Shown: one piece after another, positions 53,773 through 62,860 of the stretch
Position numbering within the stretch: position 1 is the stretch's first letter
Layout: every line of letters starts with the position of its first letter
NCBI RefSeq assembly: GCF_019200975.1
Contig: NZ_JAHTMR010000003.1
Coordinates: forward strand, 465,639-529,638
Length of the DNA: 64,000 nt
Direction: 5' to 3'
From: Pseudomonas sp. PD9R
Lineage (GTDB): Bacteria; Pseudomonadota; Gammaproteobacteria; Pseudomonadales; Pseudomonadaceae
Program-made: the position numbers and the translations under genes
Notes under the pieces: model-generated
Seen by the model: the letters and a program-made list of their open reading frames with translations, nothing else
Databases searched by the model: none
What the model was told of the DNA's origin: nothing

Positions 53773-55146
53773 GTGATCAACCCTACGCAAGCGGTAGCGA
53801 AGACGAACGTCCGCTATCTAATCCTCGTGATGATTTTCATCGTCACAGTTTTCAACTACGTTGACCGGGCGACGCTGTCCATTGCGGCCCCCAGCATGCG
53901 CACTGATCTTGGCTTCGATGCCATGACCATGGGCATCGCCTTCTCGGCATTCGGCTGGGCGTACACATCGATGCAACTGCCTGGCGGCATTATCCTCGAT
54001 CGATTTGGCTCTCGAGTCGTTCTCGGGATGAGCCTCATCATCTGGTCGGTTTTTACCTTTCTGCAAGGCTACGTTGACCTGTTCAGTTCGGCCTTTCTCG
54101 CGCTGTTTGTTTTGCGCTTCATGATGGGTGTTGCTGAAGCACCTGCGTTCCCCGCCAATAACCGTTTGACCGTTATGTGGTTCCCGCGCCACGAACGTGG
54201 TTTGGCCACGGCGGTGTTCCAGTCCGCTCAGTATTTTGCCCTGGCCGCCTTCACTCCCTTGATGGTCTGGCTGGTCAGCACCTGGGGTTGGCAGCACGTG
54301 TTTTGGGTGACAGGTGGCGCCGGTATCCTGATTGGTTTTATGTGGTTCCGGATGGTTCAGGAACCACGCAAAGACAAGCGTGCCAATCAGGCTGAGATCG
54401 ACTACATCGAAGCTGGAGGTGGCCTGCCAACTATCGGTGACGTGAAAACGCCATTTAGTTGGAAGCGCATGAAGGCCATCGGTGGCAATCGCATGATGGC
54501 AGGCATCTATCTTGGGCAGTTTTGCCTGACGTCGATTACCTGGTTTTTCCTGACCTGGTTCCCGACCTACCTGATCGAAGCCAAAGGCATGACCATGCTG
54601 AAAGTTGGTCTGGTCGCAGCCATTCCACCTATCGCCGGGTGCCTGGGTGGCATGATCGGCGGCGTCTGGTCGGATTGGATGCTACGCAAAGGCTTCAGCC
54701 TCACCGCAGCCCGCAAGACCCCCATCATCTGTGGCTTGTTGCTCTCCAGTAGCATCATGGTCGCGAACTACACCCAATCGATCACCTTGGTGATTCTGGT
54801 GATGTCCGTCGCCTTCTTCGCCAAAGGCGTGGGCAACCTGGGCTGGTGCATTGTCGGTGACGTGTCCCCGGCGCGGGCCATGGGGGTCAGCGGCGCTATG
54901 TTCAACTTCTGCGGCAACCTCGCCAGCATTGTTACGCCTATTGCCATCGGCGTAATGATCAACCAGTTGGGATCCTTCGATGTCGCGCTGATGTATGTCG
55001 CGGGTATGGGATTGCTCGGCGCGTTTTCCTACCTGTTTATCGTCGGGCCACTCAAGCGCCTGCAACTTGATGATTTTGAAGAACTACCGGTCAACCCTGT
55101 CGAAGGCGCTCCGGTGAACACTCAGTTTTCAAATCCACGTACCTGA
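53773..55146 (+). CDS. MFS transporter, hexarate (GudP/GarP-like) type
   Basis: A 457-residue, 12-helix carrier of the anion:cation symporter group. VTVFNYVDRATLSIAAPSM in helix 1, LPGGIILDRFGSRVVLGMSL in the helix 2-3 loop, and VAEAPAFPANNRLTVMWFP in helix 4 are typical of glucarate/galactarate carriers. It starts with GTG after AAGGAAAATAATA. It imports the substrate of the dehydratase encoded next and lies directly behind the LacI operators. Confidence 0.87.
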   Translation: MINPTQAVAKTNVRYLILVMIFIVTVFNYVDRATLSIAAPSMRTDLGFDAMTMGIAFSAFGWAYTSMQLPGGIILDRFGSRVVLGMSLIIWSVFTFLQGYVDLFSSAFLALFVLRFMMGVAEAPAFPANNRLTVMWFPRHERGLATAVFQSAQYFALAAFTPLMVWLVSTWGWQHVFWVTGGAGILIGFMWFRMVQEPRKDKRANQAEIDYIEAGGGLPTIGDVKTPFSWKRMKAIGGNRMMAGIYLGQFCLTSITWFFLTWFPTYLIEAKGMTMLKVGLVAAIPPIAGCLGGMIGGVWSDWMLRKGFSLTAARKTPIICGLLLSSSIMVANYTQSITLVILVMSVAFFAKGVGNLGWCIVGDVSPARAMGVSGAMFNFCGNLASIVTPIAIGVMINQLGSFDVALMYVAGMGLLGAFSYLFIVGPLKRLQLDDFEELPVNPVEGAPVNTQFSNPRT

Positions 55147-55183
55147 TCTCTTTCAAGACCTCATCACTGTTAAGGAGAGCTCC

Positions 55184-56344
55184 ATGCTCGCACAACAAGA
55201 ACCTATCAAATCCTCCGACGATGATCGCATTGCATGGGTTCGGGTCTCTTCGGTATTTTTGCCTCTGGCCAATCCCATAAGCGATGCCAAGGTGCTAACG
55301 GGACGGCAAAAGCCGATGACCGAGATCGCGATCCTGTTCGCGGAAATCGAAACCATCGATGGTCACCGTGGCCTTGGTTTCAGCTACTCCAAGCGTGCAG
55401 GCGGGCCGGGTCAATTCGCCCACGCAAAGGAAATCGCTCCGGCGTTGATCGGGGAAAACCCGAGTGACATTTCCAAGCTTTGGACAAAGCTGTGCTGGGC
55501 TGGCGCATCCGTAGGCCGTAGCGGCATGTCGACTCAGGCCATCGGTGCCTTCGACGTGGCGCTGTGGGATTTGAAAGCCAAGCGCGCCAACTTGTCACTG
55601 GCCCGATTGCTCGGTGCTCAACGTGATTCCGTACGCTGCTACAACACCTCAGGTGGTTTCCTTCACACGCCGCTTGATCAGTTGATGAAGAACACCGACC
55701 TGTCCCGTGAGAAGGGCATTGGTGGTATCAAACTTAAAGTCGGGCAGCCGGATTGTGCCATCGATATTGAGCGTGTGAGCACCGTGCGCAAGCACCTGGG
55801 GGACAACTTCCCTCTAATGGTTGATGCCAACCAGCAATGGGATCGCCCGACTGCGCAGCGCATGTGCCGCCAGTTCGAAGAGTACAACCTGATCTGGATT
55901 GAAGAGCCGCTGGACTGCTATGACGCCGAGGGCCACGCCGCGTTGGCACAACAATTCGATACGCCGATCGCCACGGGTGAAATGCTCACCAGCGTTGCCG
56001 AGCACGCCGAGTTTATCAAGCTGCGCGGCGCTGACTTCTTGATGCCCGATGCACCACGAGTAGGCGGTATTACCCCTTACCTGAAGGTCGCCTCAATGGC
56101 CGAGCAAGCGGGACTCATGTTGGCACCGCACTTTGCCATGGAGTTGCACGTTCACTTGGCGGCCGCATACCCCACCGAACCGTGGGTCGAACATTTCGAA
56201 TGGCTTGAGCCGCTCTTCAATGAGCGCCTGGAAACGCGCGACGGCCGCATGCTGGTTCCCACACGTCCTGGTTTGGGGCTGACACTCAGCGAGCAAGTAA
56301 AACCGTGGACCGCGCAAGAAGCCGAGGTGGGCACTCGTCCTTGA
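55184..56344 (+). CDS. L-talarate/galactarate dehydratase (enolase superfamily)
   Basis: A 386-residue mandelate-racemase-group enzyme. The general-base lysine region GIGGIKLKVGQPDC (K-x-K), metal ligands in LMVDANQQW, WIEEPLDCYD and PIATGEMLTS, and the catalytic His in LAPHFAMELHVHL are in order. GFSYSKRAGG and VGRSGMSTQAIGAFDVALWD match the characterised L-talarate/galactarate dehydratase closely. It removes water from the hexarate to give a 2-keto-3-deoxy acid. AAGGAGAG precedes the ATG. It is the last gene of the LacI-controlled operon. Confidence 0.92.
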   Translation: MLAQQEPIKSSDDDRIAWVRVSSVFLPLANPISDAKVLTGRQKPMTEIAILFAEIETIDGHRGLGFSYSKRAGGPGQFAHAKEIAPALIGENPSDISKLWTKLCWAGASVGRSGMSTQAIGAFDVALWDLKAKRANLSLARLLGAQRDSVRCYNTSGGFLHTPLDQLMKNTDLSREKGIGGIKLKVGQPDCAIDIERVSTVRKHLGDNFPLMVDANQQWDRPTAQRMCRQFEEYNLIWIEEPLDCYDAEGHAALAQQFDTPIATGEMLTSVAEHAEFIKLRGADFLMPDAPRVGGITPYLKVASMAEQAGLMLAPHFAMELHVHLAAAYPTEPWVEHFEWLEPLFNERLETRDGRMLVPTRPGLGLTLSEQVKPWTAQEAEVGTRP

Positions 56345-56356
56345 AGAACCTTTGGT

Positions 56357-56390
56357 CGCCCGGTGTGTATTGCACATCGGGCGGCCGTTT
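56357..56390 (+). terminator. Terminator after the dehydratase gene
   Basis: CGCCCG (56357-56362) pairs with CGGGCG (56378-56383), with further pairing of TGTG and CACA inside, followed shortly by GTTTTAA. Confidence 0.75.
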
Positions 56391-56685
56391 TAATCCGTAT
56401 GCTTTCGTGCTCTCAACCACCTGAAGAAACATCTGCGAAAGGGAAGCTATCCCTGCTTCTTTACATGAAAAAGGGCATGTCCAACTGAAGTGTCCTGTCT
56501 GGCAGATCGACAAAAAATACAAACCACAATTGTGGTCAAGTCAAAGACTTCCTCTTGCAACAACTCATCGCCAAGGCCGGCGAAACAGAAGAGTCATTCA
56601 AAAGTTTCGCAGTATTATTCAATACATTGTTCGCTAAACCCTCTGAAACTGGCCTCTCAAAAATAACAACAGTTAGGAGGAAGTC
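56391..56685. other. Gene-free, AT-richer stretch
   Basis: Upstream region of the secreted cupin gene, ending with TTAGGAGGAAG just before its start. I see no reading frame with a recognisable product. Confidence 0.4.
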
Positions 56686-57144
56686 ATGAAGGTACTCAAT
56701 ATCTGCGCCAGCCTGCTTGTCCTTGCGACCACGTTCGCCAGCGTCGCACACGCGGCGGACAAACCAGAAATCAAGGCAAAAGTTGCATTGCAGGAGAGCG
56801 CTTCGTGGGACGGGACGCCTTATGAGTCTTACCCCAAGGGGCAGCCGCAACTCACGATACTGGAAATAACCATACCTCCCCACACGGCATTGCCTTGGCA
56901 TCACCATCCCGTTCCGAATGCGGCCTACGTGGTGTCAGGGGAATTGACGATCGAGGACAGGCTATCGGGGACACGGCATAAGGTGGAAGCCGGGCAAGCA
57001 TTCGCTGAGTCGGTGGGCGCCAGCCATCGCGGCGTAACCGGCGATCAGGCGGCCGTCGTGATAGTGACCTATTCGGGTGTCGAGGGCATCCCTCTGTCTG
57101 TTCCCGACAAAGGCGAAAAAGCCGAATTCGAACACGTCGAATAA
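56686..57144 (+). CDS. Exported cupin protein
   Basis: A 152-residue protein with a classic signal peptide (MKVLNICASLLVLATTFAS, cleavage near AHA) and one cupin barrel. ALPWHHHPVPNAAYVVSGELTI is motif 1 with several His, and GQAFAESVGASHRGV motif 2 with a late His. It is probably a periplasmic metal-binding protein; a specific reaction is not evident. GGAGGAAGTC gives a strong ribosome site. It stands alone, convergent with the OprD gene. Confidence 0.82.
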   Translation: MKVLNICASLLVLATTFASVAHAADKPEIKAKVALQESASWDGTPYESYPKGQPQLTILEITIPPHTALPWHHHPVPNAAYVVSGELTIEDRLSGTRHKVEAGQAFAESVGASHRGVTGDQAAVVIVTYSGVEGIPLSVPDKGEKAEFEHVE

Positions 57145-57160
57145 ACTGCCAGGTGGATGC

Positions 57161-57189
57161 GCCGCAAGGCCGGTTGTGCACCTTGCGGC
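57161..57189. terminator. Hairpin between the cupin and OprD genes
   Basis: GCCGCAAGG and CCTTGCGGC form a perfect 9-base stem with an 11-base loop between convergent genes; CGTTTC follows. Confidence 0.7.
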
Positions 57190-57229
57190 CGTTTCGCCGT
57201 TTCATCGCGCCAACATGCCGCGTGCTCGA

Positions 57230-58570
57230 CTAGAACACCTTGATCGGTACATTGACGATAAGCCTGAATTCATCGAGATTGCCTTCCAGTTGATATTCAC
57301 TGGCACGGTGCGAAGAATAACTGGTGATCAGACTGATGTTCTTGAAGGTGCCCGATTGCACTGTGTAGCTGGCATTGGCGCCCACTTCATAGTGGCTTTC
57401 ACCGCGCTGCTTGAGTACCGAGTTGTAGATGCCGTTCGGGCCACCGTCGTAATGACTGCCGTCGATGCCCATGCCCTTGATGTACCAGAGCGTTGTCTTG
57501 AAACCAGGTAGACCATAGGCGACCCAATCGTTGTTGTAGAACACCCCGATCGAGCGCTCATTGGGGCCGTTGAAGAAGGACATCATGGTATTGGGCAGGC
57601 TGATGGCATTGGATTCGTAGGGATAATCAAAATACTCGTCACCCTTGATTTGTTGCAGGCCTATCTTCAGCGAGTGGTTGCGCCATTGGGGAGTGATACT
57701 TACACCGTAGGCCTGCTGGTCGATTTTTCCGCCGATTTCGCGGCCACTGGACTGGGTGTTATAGGCGTCCAGTTGCACATCTACGTTCACCGATCCCCAG
57801 TTGGTTTTCTTGCCCAGGCCCAAATATTCGCGATCCCAGATGTCGTCGAAGCGAGAGACATAGGCGCTGCTGCGCCAGCCACCGGCAGAGATATAGTCGG
57901 CCCCGGCGTAAGCGTTGAAGTCACTGGTGACCAGGGGCGAACCGTAAGTGGGAGTCAGGTCCTGGCTTCCGGCCCCAGTCCGCGGCGAGCCCTTGTCGAA
58001 GTAGCCAGACTTGATCGTTAACCCTTCGATGTCACGACTTTCCAGGGATATCCCATTGAAAGTTGAAGGCAATGTACGGGTGTCGGTGTAGGACATCATC
58101 GGTGTCCTGACTTGCTGCCTGCCAATCTTGAGCAGTGTGTCGGCGACCTTGAACTTCAGCGTCGCGATGCCGAGTTTGCTCCAGTCATCAACCACATCGC
58201 CGTCCTGGTTGACCATCAATCGATTACTGCCGCCTGCCGCCGCTGTTCGGCTGCGCTCCAGCGCCACTGCGGAAAAGGTCGAAAGATCCAGCCCAAACTT
58301 CACCGGTCCCTCAGTGAAGCCAGAGACGAAGTCGAGTCTGACGCCTTCCAGCCAGGCAGTACGGTCACGCAGCTTGCGTACACCCTCTGGTGTCTGCAGT
58401 TTGAAGTAAGTGGCTCTGTGGCCGACTTCATGTGAGTACCATTGACGGGTATTGAGCGTCAGTGAACTGTCTTCCAGAAAGCCCTGTTCCTGGGCATTGA
58501 CGGGGGAACTAGAAATAGCGGCCGCCAGCGAGCCGACCTTGAAGAGCGCCAAATTAACTTTGCGATACAT
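57230..58570 (-). CDS. OprD-family outer-membrane porin
   Basis: A 446-residue porin: signal peptide (residues about 1-26), then FLEDSSLTLNTRQWY, LKIGRQQVRTPMMSYTDTRTLP and the long barrel with a C-terminal Phe (IVNVPIKVF). These are OprD-family hallmarks; members are narrow channels for organic acids or basic amino acids. It lies downstream of the M20 hydrolase and MHS transporter genes on the same strand, with a 215-base gap, and probably admits the same N-acyl or aromatic acid. Confidence 0.93.
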   Translation of the reverse strand: MYRKVNLALFKVGSLAAAISSSPVNAQEQGFLEDSSLTLNTRQWYSHEVGHRATYFKLQTPEGVRKLRDRTAWLEGVRLDFVSGFTEGPVKFGLDLSTFSAVALERSRTAAAGGSNRLMVNQDGDVVDDWSKLGIATLKFKVADTLLKIGRQQVRTPMMSYTDTRTLPSTFNGISLESRDIEGLTIKSGYFDKGSPRTGAGSQDLTPTYGSPLVTSDFNAYAGADYISAGGWRSSAYVSRFDDIWDREYLGLGKKTNWGSVNVDVQLDAYNTQSSGREIGGKIDQQAYGVSITPQWRNHSLKIGLQQIKGDEYFDYPYESNAISLPNTMMSFFNGPNERSIGVFYNNDWVAYGLPGFKTTLWYIKGMGIDGSHYDGGPNGIYNSVLKQRGESHYEVGANASYTVQSGTFKNISLITSYSSHRASEYQLEGNLDEFRLIVNVPIKVF

Positions 58571-58785
58571 AGACTTTGCCTGTTGTTGTTTTTAGGGCAG
58601 ATAAGAAAAAAGTCGCCGAGTCATCGTTATGAATAGTTATTGCGCGGGCAGGGCGTCGCCCGACTTGTCCACCAGACCGCGGGCGGCCTGATGGTGGTCG
58701 TTCAGATAATTAGTTGCCGATTTAGCGGCTCGGGCACTTGGAAGTCATCAAACAGCAATGAAGTTGTATGCCGGAGCCTGCGGCA

Positions 58786-59958
58786 TCAGTTGAGATAATC
58801 CTTCACAAGTTTCAGCCAGCAATCGGAGCCGATGCGAATCAGCTCGTCATTGAAGTCGTAGTGCGGGTTATGCACTGAGCAGCCATGAAACTCGCCGTCG
58901 CCGTTGCCCAGGAAGAAGTAGCAGCCGGGGACCTCAGTCAACATCCACGCGAAGTCTTCTGTCGCCATGATCTTCGCAGCGTGCGGCAACAAGTGGCCGG
59001 GCTTGAATAGCGGCTCCAGGCATTGGCGAAGCATCTCCGTCTCCTCCGCCGTATTGACGAGCGCCGGCGCCAGTTGCGTGGTTTCAAGTTCGATTTCGAC
59101 GCCGAACATCTGTTCATGGCCTTGGGCGATCTCCGCCAAGCGCTGATTGATTTTGCCTTCGGTCTGCGCTGTGTCGGTACGCACGCTGATCAGCATCGAT
59201 GCGGTGTCGGGAATGATGTTGTAGACGGTGCCAGCTTCGACCATGCCAATGCTGATCACGGCGTGCTCATCAACGCTGAGATTGCGCGACTTCACTGTCT
59301 GGATCGTGTTGATCAGGCTGGCCAGCACCGGTATTGGATCGACAGCGCGCTCGGGCATTGCGCCATGACCTCCGCGACCTTTAATCAACACGCTCACGCA
59401 TTCCGAAGAGGCCATGGTGGGGCCCGCCTGTACCACAGCGGTCCCCACAGGAATTCCCGGCAAGTTGTGCAAAGCAAAGATCGCATCACAAGGGAAACGT
59501 CTGAAAAGACCGTCATCCATCATGGCCTTGGCTCCGCCCAAGCCTTCCTCGTCAGGTTGGAAAATCAGGTTGAGCGTGCCATTGAAGTCAGGCGACTGAG
59601 CCATTCGCCACGCTGCAGCCAGCAGGATAGCGGTATGGCCATCGTGGCCGCAGGCGTGCATGCGTCCCTCGATTCGGCTGGCATGGGCGAAGCGGTTTTT
59701 CTCCTGCATCGGCAGGGCGTCCATGTCGGCCCGCAGGCCCAATCGGCGAGTGCCGCTGCCTCGACGCAGTACGCCGACCACGCCATGTCCACCGATGCCG
59801 CGATGAACTTCGTAGCCCCAGTTTTCGAGCTTGCTTGCCACCAACTCGGCGGTCAGCGGGGTGTGCTCGCCCAGTTCAGGGTTCTGGTGGATTTCCCGGC
59901 GCAGCTGGATAAAGGCATCCAGGTCCAGTTCGCCGCGGGTTTGGTTCAATGCGTTCAT
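58786..59958 (-). CDS. M20-family amidohydrolase (hippurate-hydrolase-like)
   Basis: A 390-residue zinc peptidase-family enzyme. LGLRADMDALPMQEKN, MHACGHDGHTAILLAAAW, FQPDEEGLGGAKAMMDDG and ATEDFAWMLTEVPGCYFFLGNG are the M20D signature regions with the metal ligands and the catalytic Glu. Members remove acyl groups from amino acids, including benzoyl from hippurate. GGGAGTGACC before ATG 59958 selects the start, five bases after the MHS transporter stop, so the two are coupled. Specificity for hippurate is suggested only by the aromatic-acid transporter gene nearby. Confidence 0.88.
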   Translation of the reverse strand: MNALNQTRGELDLDAFIQLRREIHQNPELGEHTPLTAELVASKLENWGYEVHRGIGGHGVVGVLRRGSGTRRLGLRADMDALPMQEKNRFAHASRIEGRMHACGHDGHTAILLAAAWRMAQSPDFNGTLNLIFQPDEEGLGGAKAMMDDGLFRRFPCDAIFALHNLPGIPVGTAVVQAGPTMASSECVSVLIKGRGGHGAMPERAVDPIPVLASLINTIQTVKSRNLSVDEHAVISIGMVEAGTVYNIIPDTASMLISVRTDTAQTEGKINQRLAEIAQGHEQMFGVEIELETTQLAPALVNTAEETEMLRQCLEPLFKPGHLLPHAAKIMATEDFAWMLTEVPGCYFFLGNGDGEFHGCSVHNPHYDFNDELIRIGSDCWLKLVKDYLN

Positions 59959-59962
59959 CAGG

Positions 59963-61252
59963 TCACTCCCGACCAGGGTTTTCGGGGAATACAGCCAGGC
60001 ACGCCAAACTGATGGCGCCGCCGACAAGCAGGTACAGTGCTGGCGCCTGGGGGTTATCCAGGGCCGTTGTGAGCCACGTGGCGATCAATGGGGAGAAGCC
60101 GCCGAACAAGGTAACGCCGAAGCTGTAGCTGACTGCGGTGCCCAGCGCGCGGCGATTTTTCGGAAAGGCTTCCATGATCAGGGCGAAGAAGGCACCCGAA
60201 CCGATGCAGCCAGGCAGCACCAGAATCGCGATGACGAACATCGCCACCCACAAATTGGTGCTCAAACCGAGCAGGTAGAAGGCTGGCCACGCCAGTAGCA
60301 CGGGCAGGGTGATCGTCCAGGCCAGCAGTTTCTTGCGCAGCCCGTGGCGATCCGCAAAGCGCCCGGCCAGGGGCGTGATGACAGCCAGACAGGCACTTGC
60401 CACGCAGGCGATCGCCAAGGCGCTACGTTGCGGGTAGCCCAGGGTGACCGTCAGGTAAGCAGGCAAATAGAAAATGAACAGGTAGATGCCGATGGTGGCG
60501 CTGGCCATCAGGCCGATCGCCAGAAGGGTGTGACGCAGATCGATGTGATCGCGCAACCGACCGTCGCGTTTAGTCGGTTGGGCTTCGTGAGTTTCCGGCA
60601 GGCATCGACGGATGTACCAGCCCAGCGGTCCGATGAGCAGCCCCAACATAAAGGGGATGCGCCAGCCCCAGCTTTCAAGCTCATCTACGCTCAGCGTATT
60701 GGTGAGCAGTAAACCGAGACCGGCCCCCACCATGGCCGCGTAGCCTTGGCTGGCAGCCTGCCAACTCACATTGCGACAGCGATTGGCGGTAGCGCTGGAT
60801 TCCATCAGATACACCGACGCGGTGCCTATTTCACCTCCAGCTGAAAAACCCTGCGTGAGGCGGCCCGCCACCAGCATCAAGGTGCCGAACAAGCCGATAT
60901 CCTGATAAGAAGGCGCGAAGGCAATCATCGCTGTGCCGAAGGTCATCAAGCTGATCGTGAGGCTCAAAGCGGCTTTCCGACCACGGCGGTCGGCAAAGCG
61001 ACCAATCACGAGAGCGCCCACCGGGCGCATGAGGAAACCCACGCCAAACGTGGCCAGCGACATCAGTAGCGACGCCATTGCAGACTGTGCGGGAAAGAAG
61101 TTCTTTGCGATCACCACAGCGAAGAAGCTGTAGATCGTGAAGTCATACATTTCCAGGGCGTTGCCTAGAGCGCAGGCGACGGTGGCTTTCCTGGAACCGA
61201 TCACGGAGGGCGTCACGGCGCAAAGGAGGGGGGGCGCTTGCAGAGTAGTCAT
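59963..61252 (-). CDS. MHS-family MFS transporter
   Basis: A 429-residue, 12-helix proton symporter of the metabolite:H+ group: ACALGNALEMYDFTIYSFFAV, RPVGALVIGRFADRRGRKAAL and GRLTQGFSAGGEIGTASVYL are characteristic of carriers such as ProP, KgtP and ShiA. It should import an organic acid or betaine-like compound. Its stop is next to the start of the M20 hydrolase, so it most likely brings in that enzyme's substrate. AGGAAAAATCG precedes ATG 61252. Confidence 0.9.
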   Translation of the reverse strand: MTTLQAPPLLCAVTPSVIGSRKATVACALGNALEMYDFTIYSFFAVVIAKNFFPAQSAMASLLMSLATFGVGFLMRPVGALVIGRFADRRGRKAALSLTISLMTFGTAMIAFAPSYQDIGLFGTLMLVAGRLTQGFSAGGEIGTASVYLMESSATANRCRNVSWQAASQGYAAMVGAGLGLLLTNTLSVDELESWGWRIPFMLGLLIGPLGWYIRRCLPETHEAQPTKRDGRLRDHIDLRHTLLAIGLMASATIGIYLFIFYLPAYLTVTLGYPQRSALAIACVASACLAVITPLAGRFADRHGLRKKLLAWTITLPVLLAWPAFYLLGLSTNLWVAMFVIAILVLPGCIGSGAFFALIMEAFPKNRRALGTAVSYSFGVTLFGGFSPLIATWLTTALDNPQAPALYLLVGGAISLACLAVFPENPGRE

Positions 61253-61587
61253 CGATTTTTCCTGTGACAGTTTTGTTGTGGCCCGAATATCCGGCAAACA
61301 CTGTCACTGCGCACTTGCGCTTTTCTTCGATGATTAACCGTTAGTTAAGATGCAGGGTCGCCTCTGCGAAAGACGGCGCCAGTTCGGTGCGATATTGCCC
61401 GATTATCGATCACGCGCACTGTTTGACGACAGCGATTCAGTCGACGTGGCAAGCGTCGCAGGTGGCTGTTGTATGTTTGAACCCAAATTTCCTGCGAGTC
61501 ACGGCGTCCGGCCCCAGGAAACGGGGACAGACTTAACCGTTGGGCATATCGTTGCGTTTTTCTTAAGTTGTTTGAATCGATTGCGCA
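61253..61587. other. Promoter region of the MHS/M20 genes
   Basis: About 335 bases between the LysR gene and the transporter. No palindrome stands out and no small gene is seen; the promoter of the downstream operon should be here. Confidence 0.4.
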
Positions 61588-62511
61588 TTAGCGCGAGGTA
61601 TCGATTGATTGATTCTTTGAGAGCACGCCTTTGATCGCGTAGTAAAGGTCGCTGGCTGTCGTTGTCAGAGCGTTGCGGTCAATACAGACCAGGTAGATCG
61701 GGTATTCGGGGATGCTTTCTTCGATCTTGACCTGTATCAGATCTTCATTGAGCCCTTTGGGCAGTGTATTTTCCATTCCGGCTTCACTGAGCGTCATGAA
61801 AGCATCGGCGTGGTGCAACAGATCCAGCGCCAGCAATACCGATGAGCACTCGGTTATTCGCTGCGGCGGAGGGATCTCATTGTCTTCGAACATTTGATAG
61901 AACTGGGATGAGTGATCGTCGATGGCATCGAGGCTGATCCAGTTCGCGAATTGCAACTGACGCAGCGAGTGGGAATGGCGCAGAGGATTGTTTTTTCGAC
62001 AGACCACCAGGCCCTGCATGCGGCTCAACGCTTCCCAATCCAGGTTCAGCCTTTGTGTGTGCTGCTGCGAGGTAATGGCGAAATCCAGCGTACCGTCCCG
62101 TAGTCGCTGCAGCATGTGGTTGGGACGAAGGTCCACCAGGCGAATCCGGACACGCGGATTCTTCGTCTGGAACCCGGCAATGCATTCTCCCAGTCCTTTG
62201 AGCACTGAGGTCAGGGAAGTGACACCGATGCTGACCTCACCGACCTGCATATCCTTGATGTTTTCAGCCTCCAGTTGCAGGCGTCGCATGCTCTCGACCG
62301 TCAACTGTGCATGGCGAATGATGCGGCGACCTTCGTCGGTGAGCGACATTCCCCTGTGGGAACGCTGCAGCAGAGCCAGGCCCAGTTCGCTCTCCAGGTC
62401 CTTGATCGATCGGCTGATGGCAGACTGGGTGACATGCAGTATCTGCGAGGCTTCACTGATGCTTCCGGTTTGGTGGATGGCTACCAGTGCCCTGATTTGA
62501 TGGAATTTCAC
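61588..62511 (-). CDS. LysR-family regulator of the transporter/M20 genes (probable)
   Basis: A 307-residue LysR protein: helix-turn-helix SISEASQILHVTQSAISRSI (about residues 17-36), then SELGLALLQRSHRGMSLTDEG, and a typical effector domain. It is on the same strand as and upstream of the MHS transporter, and divergent from the AAHS transporter at the window end, so either could be its target. The ligand is unknown. Confidence 0.86.
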   Translation of the reverse strand: MKFHQIRALVAIHQTGSISEASQILHVTQSAISRSIKDLESELGLALLQRSHRGMSLTDEGRRIIRHAQLTVESMRRLQLEAENIKDMQVGEVSIGVTSLTSVLKGLGECIAGFQTKNPRVRIRLVDLRPNHMLQRLRDGTLDFAITSQQHTQRLNLDWEALSRMQGLVVCRKNNPLRHSHSLRQLQFANWISLDAIDDHSSQFYQMFEDNEIPPPQRITECSSVLLALDLLHHADAFMTLSEAGMENTLPKGLNEDLIQVKIEESIPEYPIYLVCIDRNALTTTASDLYYAIKGVLSKNQSIDTSR

Positions 62512-62657
62512 TTAACGACAGGTCCTTGCGGGGCGACGAAGGTTCAATCGCTTTCATAGTGTCATGCCTGTTACTGCCGCAACAATGCGCTAAGTGGCTG
62601 AAGCAGTTGAACACCAGGATCAGTTTTCGGTTAGCGACAACACGCCGATATCCCCTC

Positions 62658-62693
62658 TGCACAAAACGGATAGCGATATGCGCAAAGCGGATA
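62658..62693. promoter_or_regulatory. Tandem 15-base direct repeats before the AAHS transporter
   Basis: TGCACAAAACGGATA (62658-62672) and TGCGCAAAGCGGATA (62679-62693) are direct repeats offset by 21 bases, two turns of DNA. Direct repeats of this kind are bound by IclR-family activators of aromatic-acid genes. They lie about 170 bases before the transporter start. The rest of the 350-base region holds no gene. Confidence 0.6.
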
Positions 62694-62860
62694 TTGCCAC
62701 TCTCTCGATCTCAATACCCTCCATTTGCATCCTGCGTAACAGTGCTGTGCATGGCACGTAACAATGCGGCCGCCATCCGCGGAGCGTTGCCTGCACCGCT
62801 CATAGCAGCATGCTGAAACGCCCGAACGAACAATAAAAAAAACAATAAGAGACCGATGTC

